64,000 nucleotides of DNA from Erpobdella octoculata (GCA_963978895.1 OZ022246.1:24150526-24214525); one strand, 5' to 3'. Numbered from the stretch's first letter, positions 21,119 to 34,570 are shown. The notes: generated by a model from the letters alone, not told the origin. Made by a program: numbers and translations.

Positions 21119-23861
21119 ATGAATTTTATTAAAACAGTGAAAAAATTGTTTTGGATATTTTTGGTATTTTTTGGTCCAACTGTACAATGTTCTATTTACC
21201 GTTGGTGTGATCCTTATGAGACATTTTGTTTGTTTTCTTATGGACCAAATGTAACTGTTTCTAATTTAATGGAAGCTCAACAACTTTGTACAGAAGCTAA
21301 AAATGGCAGCTGGCCTGTTGAAATTACAAATGGTCAAGTCAAGAATATTGTACTACAGTTTATGTTGAATAACTCGTTTCCAACAAATTCTTCAGTTTAT
21401 CTCAACGCTGGAGTAAGAAACAACAAATGGGTTTGGATTGAAAACAACCAAGGTGATTATAAGGGTTATTATTATTTTATTGAAGTATTATCTTTAACAA
21501 CAGTATCTATATTGGCACACAAAATACACTCATAAATTACACTTTTCTGTTTATTGTTTTCATAAATTTAAATAATTTTTAACTTCTGCAAGTTATGTTA
21601 TAATATTTTTTTTAAATTACACTGAATTGCATTAACCTAAATTAATAAATATAAATTCAATATTATTGAAATATTTTAATTGATTATTTGTGAATGTTTC
21701 TTTACAGATCTCAATAATGCAGATTATCCAATTAGTAACAGTTTGTGTTTTAGAAACGGTTATTCCGAATCGTGTTTTGTTAAAGATAGAAAAGCTGTTA
21801 TTTGCAATGTTAAAAGTAAGTAAAAAAAATTAATTGTTTTATTTTTATTATAAAACTTATTATATAATATTGCTTTTAATTTAAAATAAAGATTGTAAAG
21901 CAACGTGGATATCATTTGATAATCAACGAGTCTTAGGAGCAACACATCATTTCAATGAAATAACAAATGTTCCAGCTTGCAAGGAAAAATGTGAAACCGA
22001 CAAATCATTGGCTTGCACGGGATTTGAATTTACTTCTGTTGTTTTTGATGGTTACGGCAACTGTTGGATCCACACAAGACCTGATTTGTTAAATTGTTCA
22101 AAAGGTGTTTTAGCCAGCAATATATTCCAAGTTATAAATAGAACAAGCAAAACAGTTGATACGTGTATTGGATATATTAAAGGTTGTTTAATTACTTTAA
22201 AATTATTATGGGCAGTATTTTATTTCAATATTTTGCTAGTATAACAATTGTATTATTTTATTGTTAATGTGAGCATTCAACACCAATAAAAAGTTTGAAA
22301 TTAATAAATATTTTTTTACTTTGATCTTACCACACAGAGCAAATTTATTTAAATTAATACAAGTTAAATTTTGATTTAAAAACATTTTTATATTATTTAT
22401 ACTTTTTTTAAACTTAAAATAGGAAAAATATTGTTAAAACGTTTTTCATTAAAAATTTCATTTGTATAGATTTTATTTGGCAAGAAACGACCCAAATTAC
22501 AAGTAATTTGTCATACAATAAATTTTATTACCAGTTAATTACCATACATTAAATTAGATTTCTATAATTGTTTTGTATTACTCTTTTTATTTTTAATTTT
22601 AGAAATTTTACTGCAACAAACATCTAACAACGGTAACAATTATCATTTTAACATTGAATTTCAGTTCCATAATATTTTTAAATACTTATTTTTTTATAAT
22701 TTTAGAATTTTTACGGCAAGAAACATCTAACAACGGTAACAATAATTATTATAACGTATACTTAAATGAATAAAAATAGTAAAAATTTATTGAGCATAAA
22801 ACTTTTAAATCTTTGAAATTAAATCAATTTTACCAGATGATCTTAGAATCAAAATTGCTGTTCCTGTGGTTGTTGTTCTTGTAATCATTATCATGACCAC
22901 CGTAGTTATTGTTCTGTTACGGAGAATGTTTACACATAAAACGTTAGATTTCTAAATTTTTTTTATTAAAGATACAATGTGTTGTTCTCATATTGACTGG
23001 CACATTAATTGTCATTTAATGAGAGAAAAAGCAATAATTTAACATATAAATATAATCATTGATATTATAATTAAAATTATAAAACAAATAAACACAAAGA
23101 AATAACATGAAAGGTTTCGATGTAAAAAATAGAGAAAAATTTCTTTCAAGTCTAAAACGTTGTTCCGCATTGTTGTTACGCTGACTCTGAAATTTAAAAA
23201 CATAATGATATGTTAGTTCAATCCCGTGCTAAACAAAAGTGTCTGCTGCTCTTAAGATTTACACTTGCAGGTGCCGTTCTAGAAGGATTCAGCTGTATTA
23301 TTTTTGATGAACAATGTTGAAAGAATAATTTTCTTGATATTCCCACATATAGCCCCCACGTGTGGAAAGTATTTGTCGTAAAAGTTCAATCATGCGACTA
23401 TCGTGTCTAAAACATTTATCTGGTTTGTGGAAAAAACTCAAAAAATTGAAACCACACAGCTGATCTGGGAATGGTTATATAAATAACGTGTAAAATGTTT
23501 GAGACAGACAATGAAATTAATAATTAAATTTTGTGTTCTAGATTAGTTAAAATAAGTTTTTAAACAAAGTCATTTAAAGTTTGAAAATTCTGAAGATATT
23601 TGTAGTTTCTTAAAACTTAATTAATTTTTTTATTTTATTTAACAACAATATTTATATCTATTGTGGCAATATATAAACCGTTTCTTTAATTAAATTTTCA
23701 GAATCAACTTACCATCACCAGAAGAACAGGAAGAAGAACAAGGAGTAGACAAATCACAGAACACAAATTCTGTCCAAGGAAATGAAATTTACGATCATCT
23801 TTCAACAGGGCCGGATAATTATGGAATGATAGAACATATTTACGAAGAATTAGAAGTTTGA
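21119..23861 (+). CDS. R7, CTLD-PAN-TM receptor with ITAM-like tail
   Basis: Exons 21119-21452, 21708-21815, 21892-22182, 22470-22502, 22603-22632, 22706-22735, 22837-22942 and 23702-23861 give 363 residues. I start at the ATG at 21119 (MNFIKTVKKLFW), not the GTG before it. CTLD (SIYRWCDPYETFCLFSYG; LCFRNG ... VICNV) and PAN-like domain (NCKATW, LACTGFEF, KTVDTCIG) are complete. Three tiny stalk exons of 33, 30 and 30 bp encode variants of one peptide (FIWQETTQIT, ILLQQTSNN, FLRQETSNN), so they arose by repeated exon duplication. The tail has EIYDHL, NYGMI and HIYEEL; YDHL and YGMI are six residues apart, the usual ITAM spacing. The same 3' exons occur as an orphan cassette at 5261-6322. Confidence 0.88.
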
Positions 23862-25016
23862 AAAAACCGATTAAGTTTCAATTTGAAAATTGCAATTTGA
23901 TTTTAATTTAATTGATAAAATAGTAGAATTAGTATTTTGAACTTGTTCACAAGAGCTTGAATAATAAATATTTTTTAGTCATGATTTTGTCGTTTTGATT
24001 CAACACTTAAATTTGGAAAAAAAATTGCTTAAAAAATTAAAACATATAAAAAGTTCTTTTTTAATAATATCTTCCTTGAGAAGATTTTTATAAGAAAAAC
24101 ATTTTTTTTTATATTTTTCTGTTTTAAAAATCACACTGAAATGCCATGTTAACAATCTTTTGTGTTTCCTATAATATTCAGAGCCGGGTCCAGTTTTTTA
24201 GGGTTTTTAAATGGGATTGGCTTGAAATCAAGCCTGGTTTGGCCGAGCCAAATTTTTAATCAAGAAACAAGAAGGATAGAAATTTTAATAATAGAAATGT
24301 AAATACGGGCTGTGCTGGCCCAAATTAAACGAGCCGTGCCAAGTCGGGCCGCAAAATATCAACCGGTGCAGTATTCTAATCTATGTGCAATAAAAATTAA
24401 ATATTAATAAAATGGATTTGTAATAAAATGTAACGATCTTGATTGGTTTAGGAAGTTTAATAAATTTAAAAGTGCTGAGTTACAAGTAAGCAGAAGTATA
24501 AGAAAAACACACAGTGAAAACTGTTTCTGTTAAAACTTATTATTGTTGATATGACGCAAAACCTGAAAAATATTTATCACGCAAGGCTTCTAATAATAAA
24601 TCTTCAAGTCATGTTTTTCTTTTTAGGAAAAGAAGGGAAACAAAAATTTTTGGTGTCAGCTTTTGTAGAAAGTACTGTGCTAATGGCAGCTGGTCTAATT
24701 AAATTTTCAAAATTGATTAACATAAAATTCTAACACACAGTTTGTCTCATAGCAAGTCTTAACTTTAAAATAATAATTAATTATTGATACTAGATTGTGA
24801 TAAATCAAGGTTGGTAAAATAAAATAACTTAGATAAAATTTCTTACGGGGATATTTTAATAATGATTATTACTCTGGGTAACTAATAAATATAATTCTAA
24901 ACGTTTTAAAAATTACAAAAAGGTATTAAAAAGAATAGACTAAAAACAGTTTAACTTGAGTACGTTTTTGATAAAACTGAATATTTTTTTGTGTAATCTT
25001 GCTTTACAATTTCAGT
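23862..25016. other. Spacer R7-R8
   Basis: No gene. About 24180-24360 is a GC-richer patch with GGCCGAGCC and CGGGCTGTGCTGGCC/GTCGGGCCG words that can fold on themselves, probably a transposon remnant; not assigned. Confidence 0.5.
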
Positions 25017-27521
25017 ATGGTAAAATTTCTCAAACAACTAGGAGACACCTCTTGGATATATTTTGTATTTTTGTGTCCGGTTGTACAATGTATTGTATAT
25101 CGTTGGTGTGATCCGTATGAAACATTTTGTTTGTTCTCATTTGGTCCTGATGTGACTGTTTCTAACTTGATAGAAGCTCAACAACTTTGTACGGAAGCAA
25201 AAAATGGCAGCTGGCCAATCGAAATTGCAAATGATCATATAAAAAATATTGTAGAACAATTTATGTTGAATAATTCATTTCCAATAAATTCTTCGGTTTT
25301 TCTCAACGCTGAAGTGAAAGACAACAAATGGGTCTGGATTCAAAACAACCAAGGTGATAGTAATAACTATAGAAACAACTAAAAATGAAATAAATAAATT
25401 ATAAATTTTTTAACTAGTTTAAACACAATGTGTATTAATTTACAGATGTAAAAAATGCCAGCGTTGTAAATAATGAGAGCTTATGTTTAAAAAATGGAAG
25501 TTACAAATCCTGTTTAATGAAAGATAAAAAAATTGTTGTTTGCTATGTTTCAAGTTAGTTTATTAAAATTAAAAAATACAGTTTAACATTTCATTTGTAA
25601 TTTTGTAAATTTGGAAAAGATTGCCGAGCAACTTGGACATCTTTTGATGGTCAACGAGTTTTTGGAGCGCCATATCATTTCTCTGAAATAACAAATGTGG
25701 AAATTTGCAAAGAAAAATGTGAAACTGACAAATCATTAGCTTGCACTGGATTTGAGTTTACTCCGTGTGTATATAATGGTTTCCCAATTTCCTGTTGGCT
25801 TCACACAAGTTCCGATTTGTTGAATTGTTCAAAAAGCGATTTAGCTAACAATACATTTCAAGTTATAAATAGAAGGAGTAAATCAGTTGATATCTGCATT
25901 GGAAATATCACAGGTTCAGAAATTTTCAATTTAATTTAGACACATTATTGTGTAGATACAAGCATGAATAAAACTGAAATTGTTTTCTGTTTAAATTTGT
26001 ATTAATAAAAAAATTGAAAGCAGCTAGATTTATATTTATGAGCTGGTCATATAAGCTAACAAATAACTTAATAATTAATTAAATTTGCATTTTTATTAAC
26101 ATTATATTGTTAATTCATTACACATAATTAATTTGGCCACATATAACTCAGTTTAGAAGTGAGTTAATAGTTTATTTTTATTTTATTAACAATTGTAATT
26201 TATGTCAGCACAATTTTTACAGATATTTTAAAAACTTTTTAACACTAATAACCAGGTACCATTGCATTAGTGACAGCAGGTACCATTACATCAGTCACAG
26301 CAGGTACCATTACATCAGTGACAACAGGGACCATTACATCGGTGATAGCAGGTTCCAATACATCAGTAACAACCGGTACCATTACATCGGTGACAGCAGG
26401 TACCATTACATCAGTAACAACAGGTACTATTACATCGGTGACAGAAGGTACTATTACATCGGTGATAGCAGATACCATTACATCGGTGACAGCAGGAACC
26501 ATTACATCAGTGACAACAGGAACCATTACATCGGTGACAACAGGTACTATTACATCAGTAACAACGCGAGTAGAAAGTAACTTATAAAAGCTGATTTAGC
26601 TGAATAACAACTTAGTTTTTTATTATTTAAATTTTTTTTTGAAATAAGTTTGCATATATATTATTTACAGATAACTTATCAATAGTGTTAAAATAACACT
26701 TTTTAGTTTATTAAAAAACAAGTAAAAAAATTAAATTTTATTTTTACTTTTTCATTTAAAAAAGAATTTTAAAACGTTTTTTATGTCGTTAAGTTGGTTT
26801 TTAAGTTAATCAAATTAAAATTTTTATTACCAGCCTGATATGCCAAAATTTTTTTACAGCTTCGATCACGCAAGAAACAATAAACAGAACAAGTATTTTA
26901 TTCAATTATTTAATTAATTCAAGTAAATTTTAATTGTAGTTTTTGTTGGAAAATTCTTTCTACAATGGTAATAATCGTAACTACAATAACTGAAATGTTT
27001 AAAACAATTTATTTATCCAACATATAACTTCCAAATTTAAACTTAAGTTTGTTTTGCAGATGATTTTAAAATTATACTTCCTGTTGGTGTGGTGGTTGTT
27101 CTTGCCATCATTATGGTGGTTGTTCTTGGCATCATTATCATGACCGCAGTTGTAATTGTTTTGCTAAGGAAGAAATTCAAAACTCAAAGGTTGGATTTTT
27201 AAATTGTTCAATTGACATGCAAGTCATTTTAATTGACCGTCTGAAGTATTTTTGTTAATTATATTTAATCGTTTTTAAAATAAATTTTAGTGTTTTGTAA
27301 GTAAATTAGTCGATAGAAAAAAGTGTTTAATTTAATTATTTTTTATGATGATATAAAAAATTATGTTTGATTTTTTCAGAAAGAAATTACCGTCACCAGT
27401 AGAGCAAGAAGTATACAGACTACAAAACGATATTTCCAACAACGAACTTGCAACTTATGACCAAATTTCATATGGAACGGATAATCATGGGGTGACTGGA
27501 CATGTTTATGAAATTGTATAA
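25017..27521 (+). CDS. R8, CTLD-PAN receptor with expanded Thr/Ser stalk and Y-x-x-I/V tail
   Basis: Exons 25017-25353, 25446-25553, 25620-25913, 26256-26576, 26860-26892, 27060-27189 and 27380-27521 give 454 residues. I start at ATG 25017 (MVKFLKQL); the upstream TTG is not needed. CTLD and PAN-like exons are standard. The fourth exon (321 bp, exactly 107 codons) is a 24-bp minisatellite encoding an eight-residue T-I-T-S-V-T-A/T-G repeat, a mucin-like neck. R18 has the same exon as a single 33-bp copy at 60179-60211. The TM exon contains an internal duplication (GTGGTTGTTCTTGCCATCAT and a close copy), making a long hydrophobic stretch. The tail has TYDQI and VYEIV separated by 13 residues. 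Confidence 0.85.
26256..26576 (+). repeat. 24-bp coding minisatellite in the R8 stalk exon
   Basis: About 13 copies of a 24-bp unit close to GTACCATTACATCGGTGACA plus GCAG. Every copy contains CAG|GTA, so each unit could act as a splice donor or acceptor, and copy number can change without breaking the frame (24 = 8 codons). Encodes a Thr/Ser-rich, probably O-glycosylated neck. Confidence 0.92.
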
Positions 27522-28445
27522 AATACAATTTTAACTTATGACAATTTAAACTTTTTAATTAAATTTTAACTTATGACAATTTAAACTTTTTAATTAAATT
27601 TTAACTTATGACATTAATTCATTTATAGTTTTTTCACATTGAACAATTTGGGTTCAAGTATTTATTACAGGGGAAATTTTTTTTTATCATTTCAAAAGTT
27701 GTACGTGCAAATGGGAAAACGTTTGTATAATTATTTTTACATAGCGTCATTACATTTTTTACAGAAACCAAAATACTAAACGTTATATTGAAATTGTAGA
27801 ATCTTCAAATACTAATATTAAATTGCATTTAATACTTATTATACATTACATTGTCACAAAAAAAACGACGAACAAGTGGAGAATATCGTTGTACAGATCA
27901 CAAAATGGATGTTCAAGAAATAATCACATGGTCGGGTTTCTGTAACACGAATGTCTTCATTTAAGACATTTTAATTTTCCAATCGGAATAAACCTTGTAC
28001 TTTGAATTGTTTGTGTTACCAGTGAGTAAACTTCCTTATACTTAACAGCCATTGTTTATGTTCTGTGGGCTTGTGAATCAAACTTCGACAGTTCTTCAAT
28101 GGCTGCCTCACGAAACATTGAGCAACTTATCAAGTATAGAATAAGATAAACAATTTGTTAAACAGTTTAAAAAAGAATAAAAATAAAATTTAAAAGATAT
28201 TTTAATGTATGCTGTCTAATGCTATGACAAAAGCCTTCTACAACTAATAAGTTAAAAATTGAACAATAAAGGTTTTTTTTTAAATAGTTTAAATTAGTTT
28301 CTTTACAAAATATTTTTAGTTTTTTTTTGAAATTCTAACTACATAATCAATACAGAAAAAAAACTGAATAAAAAACAAATTACCCTATTGAACACATTCA
28401 GTATAAACTCAATATTTTACATAATCAATTCATAGTCATGACTTT
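27522..28445. other. Convergent spacer R8-R9
   Basis: No gene. 27526-27612 is a short direct repeat of about 36 bp (TTTTAACTTATGACAATTTA and following) in two and a half copies just past the R8 stop. Confidence 0.7.
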
Positions 28446-30098
28446 TTAAAATGTCTTATCAACTTCTGTGTAAGCTTCACCTCCAGGTCCATTGTACCGT
28501 TTAGGCTCACAAGTAAGCACAAAAGACATGTTTGTCTCTCCTACATTGTTACTTGAATCTACGTTAGTTTTTTGTTGTCTTTGTTGTTGTTTTTCAAAAT
28601 CAATGTCAGGGTAGTTGAGGGAACTTCTTTTTGGAAATTTGGTATTCAAATCATTTTTATTTTCTAAATTTTCTAAAGTTTGTCTCCTAGTTGATAGTGA
28701 TCTAAGAAAATTATATAACATTTTATTCCAAAATTTATAAAAATAAAAACTATTTAGGGATAAAACACGTGGCTAAATAATAATTTTTTTAAATTTAAAT
28801 GTATATTAGAATACAAAACGTTGAACGATGTATAAAACCTTGGAAGTTTGCGTCTACAGAATAGCACTCCGACAACAATACACACTATTATAATGAGGAA
28901 GAACATGGGAATTAAAACCCCAAGGAGAATTTTTGCTAAGCAAATAAAGTATTATTAATTAAATTTGACGACCAATAATTATAGAGTAAATATAAATAAT
29001 TATTATTTTAAAAACCATACAGAATAATATGTGAAAACTGTAAATACTATTTTAACTTGTTATTTGTTTTAATAAGTTATTGTTTATTGTTATCGTAAAT
29101 TTAATTGTCTAACTTTTCTCAGACGATTCCCATAATGGTGTATTGTTTTGATTTGAATTATTATCTGTGGAATTTGTGGAATCTGTAGTTTGTCATCAAA
29201 CTATTTTTAACAAGACTGTTGAAAATATAAAAAATATAAATACAATTTTTAGATTCAAATACTTTTGAGTTTTCCAATGCACTGGTCCACTGATTTAAAA
29301 GTTCGATTTATTTTATCATGTGACGTTCCGAATTTATATCCAGGTGTAATATTTGCAATATTTGGATTATTGTGAATCCAACAACCAAAGTCATTTGAAC
29401 CAGGAGTCCAATCAAAAGCAGTGCATTTATATGATTGCACAGTTTCACATGCATTCTTGCATTCATCATAAGATTGATAATTTAGGTAAGATTGGGCTCC
29501 ATTAATTGTAGAGTCGTTATAATGCTTCCACTCTGCCTTGCATTCTGAGAATTGTGGTGACATAATTGAACACATTAAAGAGAATAATTCGTGAATAGTT
29601 TTACTTACCAACTGTACAAATTACTGCGTATGTCACATAAATTAATTTGTTTCCACTTCCGTATGATACAATATTGTCGTCCACCGAAAACTTGCTGACT
29701 GAAAAATCTATTTGCAAAGTTATTTAGTATTAGAGTTATAAATTAACAAATTTAATTAAATAAATAACTTTACTTGATTTGTTTTTAATCCAATACCAAC
29801 TGTTGTTTTGAAAAACAGCATTTAAAATAACATTTACATTTAACGGTAAGGAAACATTTATTAAAAACTGTTTCAAAACATCTTCAACATGTTGACTAGT
29901 TATTTCAACTGGCCAGCTGTTATTATTAACTTTTGTACAAACTTCTTGAGCTTCCGTAAGATTTGAAACTTTAAGTTTAGATCCGTATGAAAACAAACAG
30001 AAAGTTTCATAAGCGTCGCACCAAGTATAAACGTGTTCCTTCGATAGTGCAATTAAAGTTAATATAGTTGTAAAACAGACTAATAATTTTGTTAACAT
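28446..30098 (-). CDS. R9, CTLD-PAN-TM receptor, minus strand, LNYPDI tail
   Basis: Exons in transcript order: 30098-29774, 29707-29609, 29544-29263, 29182-29114, 28935-28839, 28701-28446, giving 375 residues. Signal peptide MLTKLLVCFTTILTLIALS, CTLD (VYTWCDAYETFCLFSYG, SWPVEI, WYWI; exon 2 ends AVICTV), PAN-like domain (ECKAEW, YKCTAFDW, KSVDQCIG), one 23-codon Ser/Thr/Asn stalk exon, TM, and a single-exon tail. The tail holds LNYPDI (fits the ITIM pattern) and ends in EAYTEVDKTF. Exon 2 is two codons shorter than in most plus-strand members and lacks two of its cysteines (only ICTV remains). It is head-to-head with R10, the first of three such pairs. Likely an inhibitory-type surface receptor. 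Confidence 0.88.
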
Positions 30099-32197
30099 TG
30101 TACGGTGTTTGTTATTGTCATTTAGTTACAAATTGGAAATAATAATAATAATAAATTTGAATCACTTGCTACGATATCAACTAGTCCATTGTACACTAGA
30201 TATAGAAAAGCTGCCATTGTTTGCCTGAAAAGCAAATCTTATACCGCATGAAATTAATTTGTAAAACCGCATCAAATAAATTTGTAAATCTGATGATACT
30301 AAAATTAAAATTTTAAGCGCTTATTTTTTTATTATTTTTAGGCTGATAAACCTATTTAAACTGATTAAAAAGTTCAATCAATCACTTCATTAATTGTAAT
30401 TGATTATAAATAATAAACTAAAACGATTCGTGTCTTTCACTCTACCTACTAACCACTAGTCTATAACTAGACATCATGAGTTAGAAACTGAATGACTAAT
30501 GTACATAAATCTAATTATTATCATATACATTGATTATAATAAAGTTATATGATAATATTCATAGTTTATAGCTTTGGGTTACTAAGAATGTTGAGTTGTC
30601 TATTAACCAAATATTTTGGCTTCAACTTGGTTCTTGTTTTTGTTTCATTAATTAATTTGTTGTTTTTAATAGTGAAATAGCTTCATGATATTCTAAAAAC
30701 TAACTAATTCATTATAGTAGATCCTGATAATAGCAGTTATTTCCTGTTAACTTGTTAGTGGTATCTTGGGAAAAAACTCGACAACTTCAATAAAGTCAGT
30801 TTTTTCACTATAGTACCTATTAAACGAATAAAGTTCGTTTTGCAGTCAGAGCACAATTCAAAAAGTATTCATTCATTCACATAGCTTTTCTGAACATAAG
30901 GTTTCAATGTTTCCACTTTGTTTTCTTTAAAGGAGTTAGTTAATTCCGCGAGACCAATTCGAGTAAATTCCTTGCTCGCGTGAGCTACGTGGGCGCTCCT
31001 TGCCACAGTCTCTTTTTCCTCAGCAACTGGAAGCAGATGATCACACGTTCCTGCCTCCGCACACCCTCCACGTACGCTTATGAGATTCGAATATCCAACA
31101 TTAGGCCAACAGGCAAATGCTTTATCGCAATACTTCCAGCACCTTTATATTGGTTTTAATTCAGATAGATTAAAGATTGTTAGCAATTGTTTTACTGAAA
31201 TTAACGTATTTTTTATGATGCAGATCTTTAATCAAGAATTTAAATTAATTATTGATGATTTTAGTTATCCGGAAAATAACTATTCCGACTAATCGTAAAA
31301 GACTAACACAGTGATGTTATGAATTAAATTAATTTGTATTTAAATTGAAATAGTTGAACTTATGTTTTAAATAAATTAATTATTATAAACGTAAATGTAA
31401 ATGTATAACATTAGGGCGCTACTTCGTATATCAATTAATACCCCAGCAGCGCCGGGAACTGCTAGTGCATATGGGATCACACAGTGTGTTACCTGCCACC
31501 CGCATATGTCTCCGAAATCGGAACGTGCCGAACCCTATTACATACCAGTCGTGAAACTGGTACTCATTCATCGACCAGTGAAGGATGAAAGGCTGAGTTG
31601 GCCTGAGCAGTGTGAGTGAATTCCTTGCTCAACGGAATTACGCCTCGCCGTGACTGAGATTTGAACCCACGACGGCAGGATGATAGCATAGCTGCTTTCA
31701 CCACTGTGCTACGGCGCCTCTACGGGCCTCGTACAGTCATACATGTTTACAATTGGTACTCAATAACCCAAGCAAGAAATAATTTACGTCGTTTACTTCC
31801 CTTGGGCTGTGTCCTCAACTTTACGTTTTATGTTAACCATGTGTTTGATAAGTACAAGTTTTATGACTGTGAAGATTAGAAACCAGCACATTTTTATTAC
31901 AGATACACCAGCAGTTGGCATATCCAACAGTGTGATACCAAAAGCTAGTGTAAGAATTATTTAGCTTTGGTGTACGTTTAAAACACAATAAGCAGATAAT
32001 GTCACATGTCGAGAAGCTAAATAGGTGTAAAAATAAAGTTGCCCTTAAAGTGAAAAGTAAAAAAAAACGCTTTGAAGTAATAAAGTTTTAATGATATCGT
32101 TAGAGTGATAAACGTATTTTGCACTTCTTTTAAAGTTATTTGCTTGGTCTAAGAGAATTTACAAAGTTACATTATAGTCTTTTTCAAATTACATAAT
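30099..32197. other. Divergent promoter region R9/R10 with SINE insertions
   Basis: No protein gene. Contains the SINE at about 31400-31725 and a related fragment at about 30945-31075. The stretch at about 30470-30545 (ATGACTAATGTA... then ATTATAAT) recurs in the other two divergent spacers. The proximal R9 upstream block (about 30190-30220) is shared with R11 and R13. Confidence 0.65.
31400..31725 (-). mobile_element. tRNA-derived SINE, minus strand
   Basis: On the minus strand the head reads like a tRNA promoter: A box TAGCACAGTGG (about 31701-31711) and B box GGTTCAAATC (31658-31667) at normal spacing. The body continues to about 31400 and is markedly richer in GC than the surroundings. 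The word TAAATTCCTTGCTC at about 30968 and GTGAATTCCTTGCTC at about 31616 link it to a second fragment at 30945-31075. Ends are approximate; no target duplication was resolved. Confidence 0.75.
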
Positions 32198-34570
32198 ATG
32201 ATGTTTAGAAAAAATAAATTAATTTTAGTTACAATTTTAATTGCAATTAGTCAATTATTACTTGGTAACGTTTATCGCTGGTGTGATCCTTACGAGACAT
32301 TTTGTTTGTTTTCTTATGGACCAAATGTAACTGTTTCCAATCTTGAAGAAGGTCAGCAAGTTTGTACGGAAGCTAAAAATGGAAGCTGGCCAATTGAATT
32401 ATGGAATTCCAGAATTGAAAGTTCTGTAAAATTATTCATTGGGAATAACTCGTTTCCAAGCAATTCATCAATATTACTAAATGCCGAACTGAAAAAATAT
32501 GGAGTACTTTATTGGATACAAAACAAAACAAGTAGAATTTTTACTTTAGAAATATTTGATTGACACTGACTTTACTTTGTTTTTTAGACGTAGCAAATTT
32601 CAGTGTGACGAACAAACCAATAAATGCAAGCATATGCCTTAGAAATATGAACTATGAAGTTTGTCCTTCAGGGAAAACAATCTATACTATTTGCACTAAT
32701 GGTGAATTAGTTATTACTTATTAGATTACAATCATAACCGGGTTTATCTAAATAATTAATTTCTTTATAAAGAATGCAAAGCATCATGGACGTTCTATGA
32801 CAATCAAAGAAATTTGGGTGCTACTCAACAACCTGGAATAACAAATTTAACAAATTGCAGATATTTGTGTGAAACCAACAGAACATTAAACTGCACAGCT
32901 GTTGATTTTACAACAACTCTTCAAAATGGATGGGCAGGCTGTTTTACGCATACAAAGTCCATTTCAGAATTAGATCTAGAAAGAAGCAGTCTTGCTTATA
33001 CTTCAGAACATGTTATCAACAGAACACATAAAACAGTTGATTTTTGCATTGGAGATATTTCAAGTGAATTCTGCTTTTTATCTAAATAAAATGCTCTATT
33101 TTTTCAACTTTAAAGGTAAATTTAAAATGTTTTATACAGAGAGGGTTACTGAAAAAGTTACTCAATTTTTAAATTCTTCCGGTTTTTCAATTTCACCTAC
33201 AACAAGATTTGAAAGTGAGATAACTTAAAAAAAATATATTATACAATGATTAATTAAATTTAAAATCCTTTTAAGGAAACCTTTTTAAAATTAAAATATT
33301 AAAACATAAATTGTGAAACGGATGTGTTATTTAAAAAAATCAACTCATAAAACAGGTGTTGAATTCATTTTCCTATATGGTCGATTTTTTTGTTTTCAGA
33401 CTTTTCGAATACGAATAAATTGTTAATTGGTTTAAATTCCACTCTGATTAGTATACGTAACTATTTTAATGCAATTATGAAAACATTTAGAAATAACAAA
33501 AATGTAATATAAATCAGGGTAGTTGTTTTAGTAAATAGTTCATACTACAACAATAACTGCACTGACCTATGCATTTATAAGGATCTACTACTATCTGTGC
33601 CCTTATTAAAAATAAAGTTCAAATTTAAACAACGAACACTCAAATAATTCAACGCCGTTTGAAAACATATTTTTACAAATTCATAAAATATGAGTCCTTT
33701 GTTTTTTCCAGACACTAATTCCATATGCAAATAAATCAACAATAATTATATCGCAAAATAGTTTCAAATTTGGATTTTTCACTTAACACATACTTTTATC
33801 AGCGTACATTATTATTTGTTTTTATAAATTTCTATTACTATTTATTTGTACAATGTTTAACAGTACAAATGAGATCTCTAGCTGGATCATTCATTGGTGG
33901 ACCGCTTGGTGCTATTGTAGCCATACTCGGAATTACAGTATTCATAATTGTAATTGTAAAGAAGAAGTTTGACATTAAAGGGTACTTGTTTGTAGCGTAA
34001 TTTTATTATTGCTTTGTAAAAAATCTTTATTAGATAATATGAACTTTTAAATAATTTCAGTTTATATCATACAAGAAGTACAGATACTGAATTAAAACAC
34101 AACCGAAAGGCACAAGAGGCGTCTCCAAATTCTGAACTTTTCTACATTGGGTTGGAGTTTCTAACTTTTTGAACTTTACATTTTTGTGAATAACAAATTT
34201 GGAAATAGATTTAAATTTTGTCATTACAAAAATGTATTTTTATTGTATTAGCTTGCAGCACAGAATAGCTTACGAAAATTTGCCTCAAAGAAACGAAGGA
34301 GTTTCTTCAAAAGCTGAACACATGTACAACAAGTTAGTTACAAATGACATTTGAACCCATAGATTTTTATTTTTGAGTAATTATGTCATTTTTAAGATTG
34401 GAAATAATTTTGCCAATTAAATGTGAAGATAATTTTTTAAATATTTTAGATTAAAAGCGGAAACAGCAGGTCAAAAACTTACATATGAAAACCTGTCAAA
34501 CAATAATGAATCTTCTCTTATTTATGAAAATAAATATAAAACCTTGTTATCCCCACCAGCTTTTAAATAA
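32198..34570 (+). CDS. R10, CTLD-PAN-TM receptor with multi-exon Y-x-x-L tail
   Basis: Exons 32198-32531, 32588-32701, 32773-33063, 33116-33214, 33400-33450, 33864-33981, 34061-34150, 34252-34332 and 34450-34570 give 432 residues. CTLD exon NVYRWCDPYETFCLFSYG; exon 2 ICLRN ... TICTN; PAN-like ECKASW to KTVDFCIG. Two stalk exons (33 and 17 codons). The TM exon has a glycine-rich start (SLAGSFIGGPLGAIVAILG) that differs from the R1-R9 types. The tail exons are in phase 2; the second carries AYENL and HMYNK with the following leucine supplied by the next exon, and the last one has LTYENL (ITIM pattern) and LIYEN. Head-to-head with R9. ITAM-like pairs suggest activating or dual signalling; unproven. 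Confidence 0.85.

Noticed and set aside
24551..24733. Short ORF upstream of R8
   Set aside because: No signal peptide, no family motif, no supporting splice structure.
26245..26526. Minus-strand ORF with V-P-x-V-T-D-V-M repeats
   Set aside because: Shadow of the R8 stalk minisatellite, which is in frame and in phase on the plus strand.
26940..26967. Extra stalk exon in R8 between 26892 and 27060
   Set aside because: It has splice-like edges but its 28 bp would break the frame; omitting it gives a model exactly divisible by three.
31650..31725. Genuine tRNA gene
   Set aside because: A and B boxes are present, but the arms do not form a clear cloverleaf and the sequence continues into a SINE body.
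31401..31879. Small plus-strand ORFs near 31401 and 31661
   Set aside because: They lie in and next to the antisense of a tRNA-derived SINE; codon content reflects the GC-rich element.
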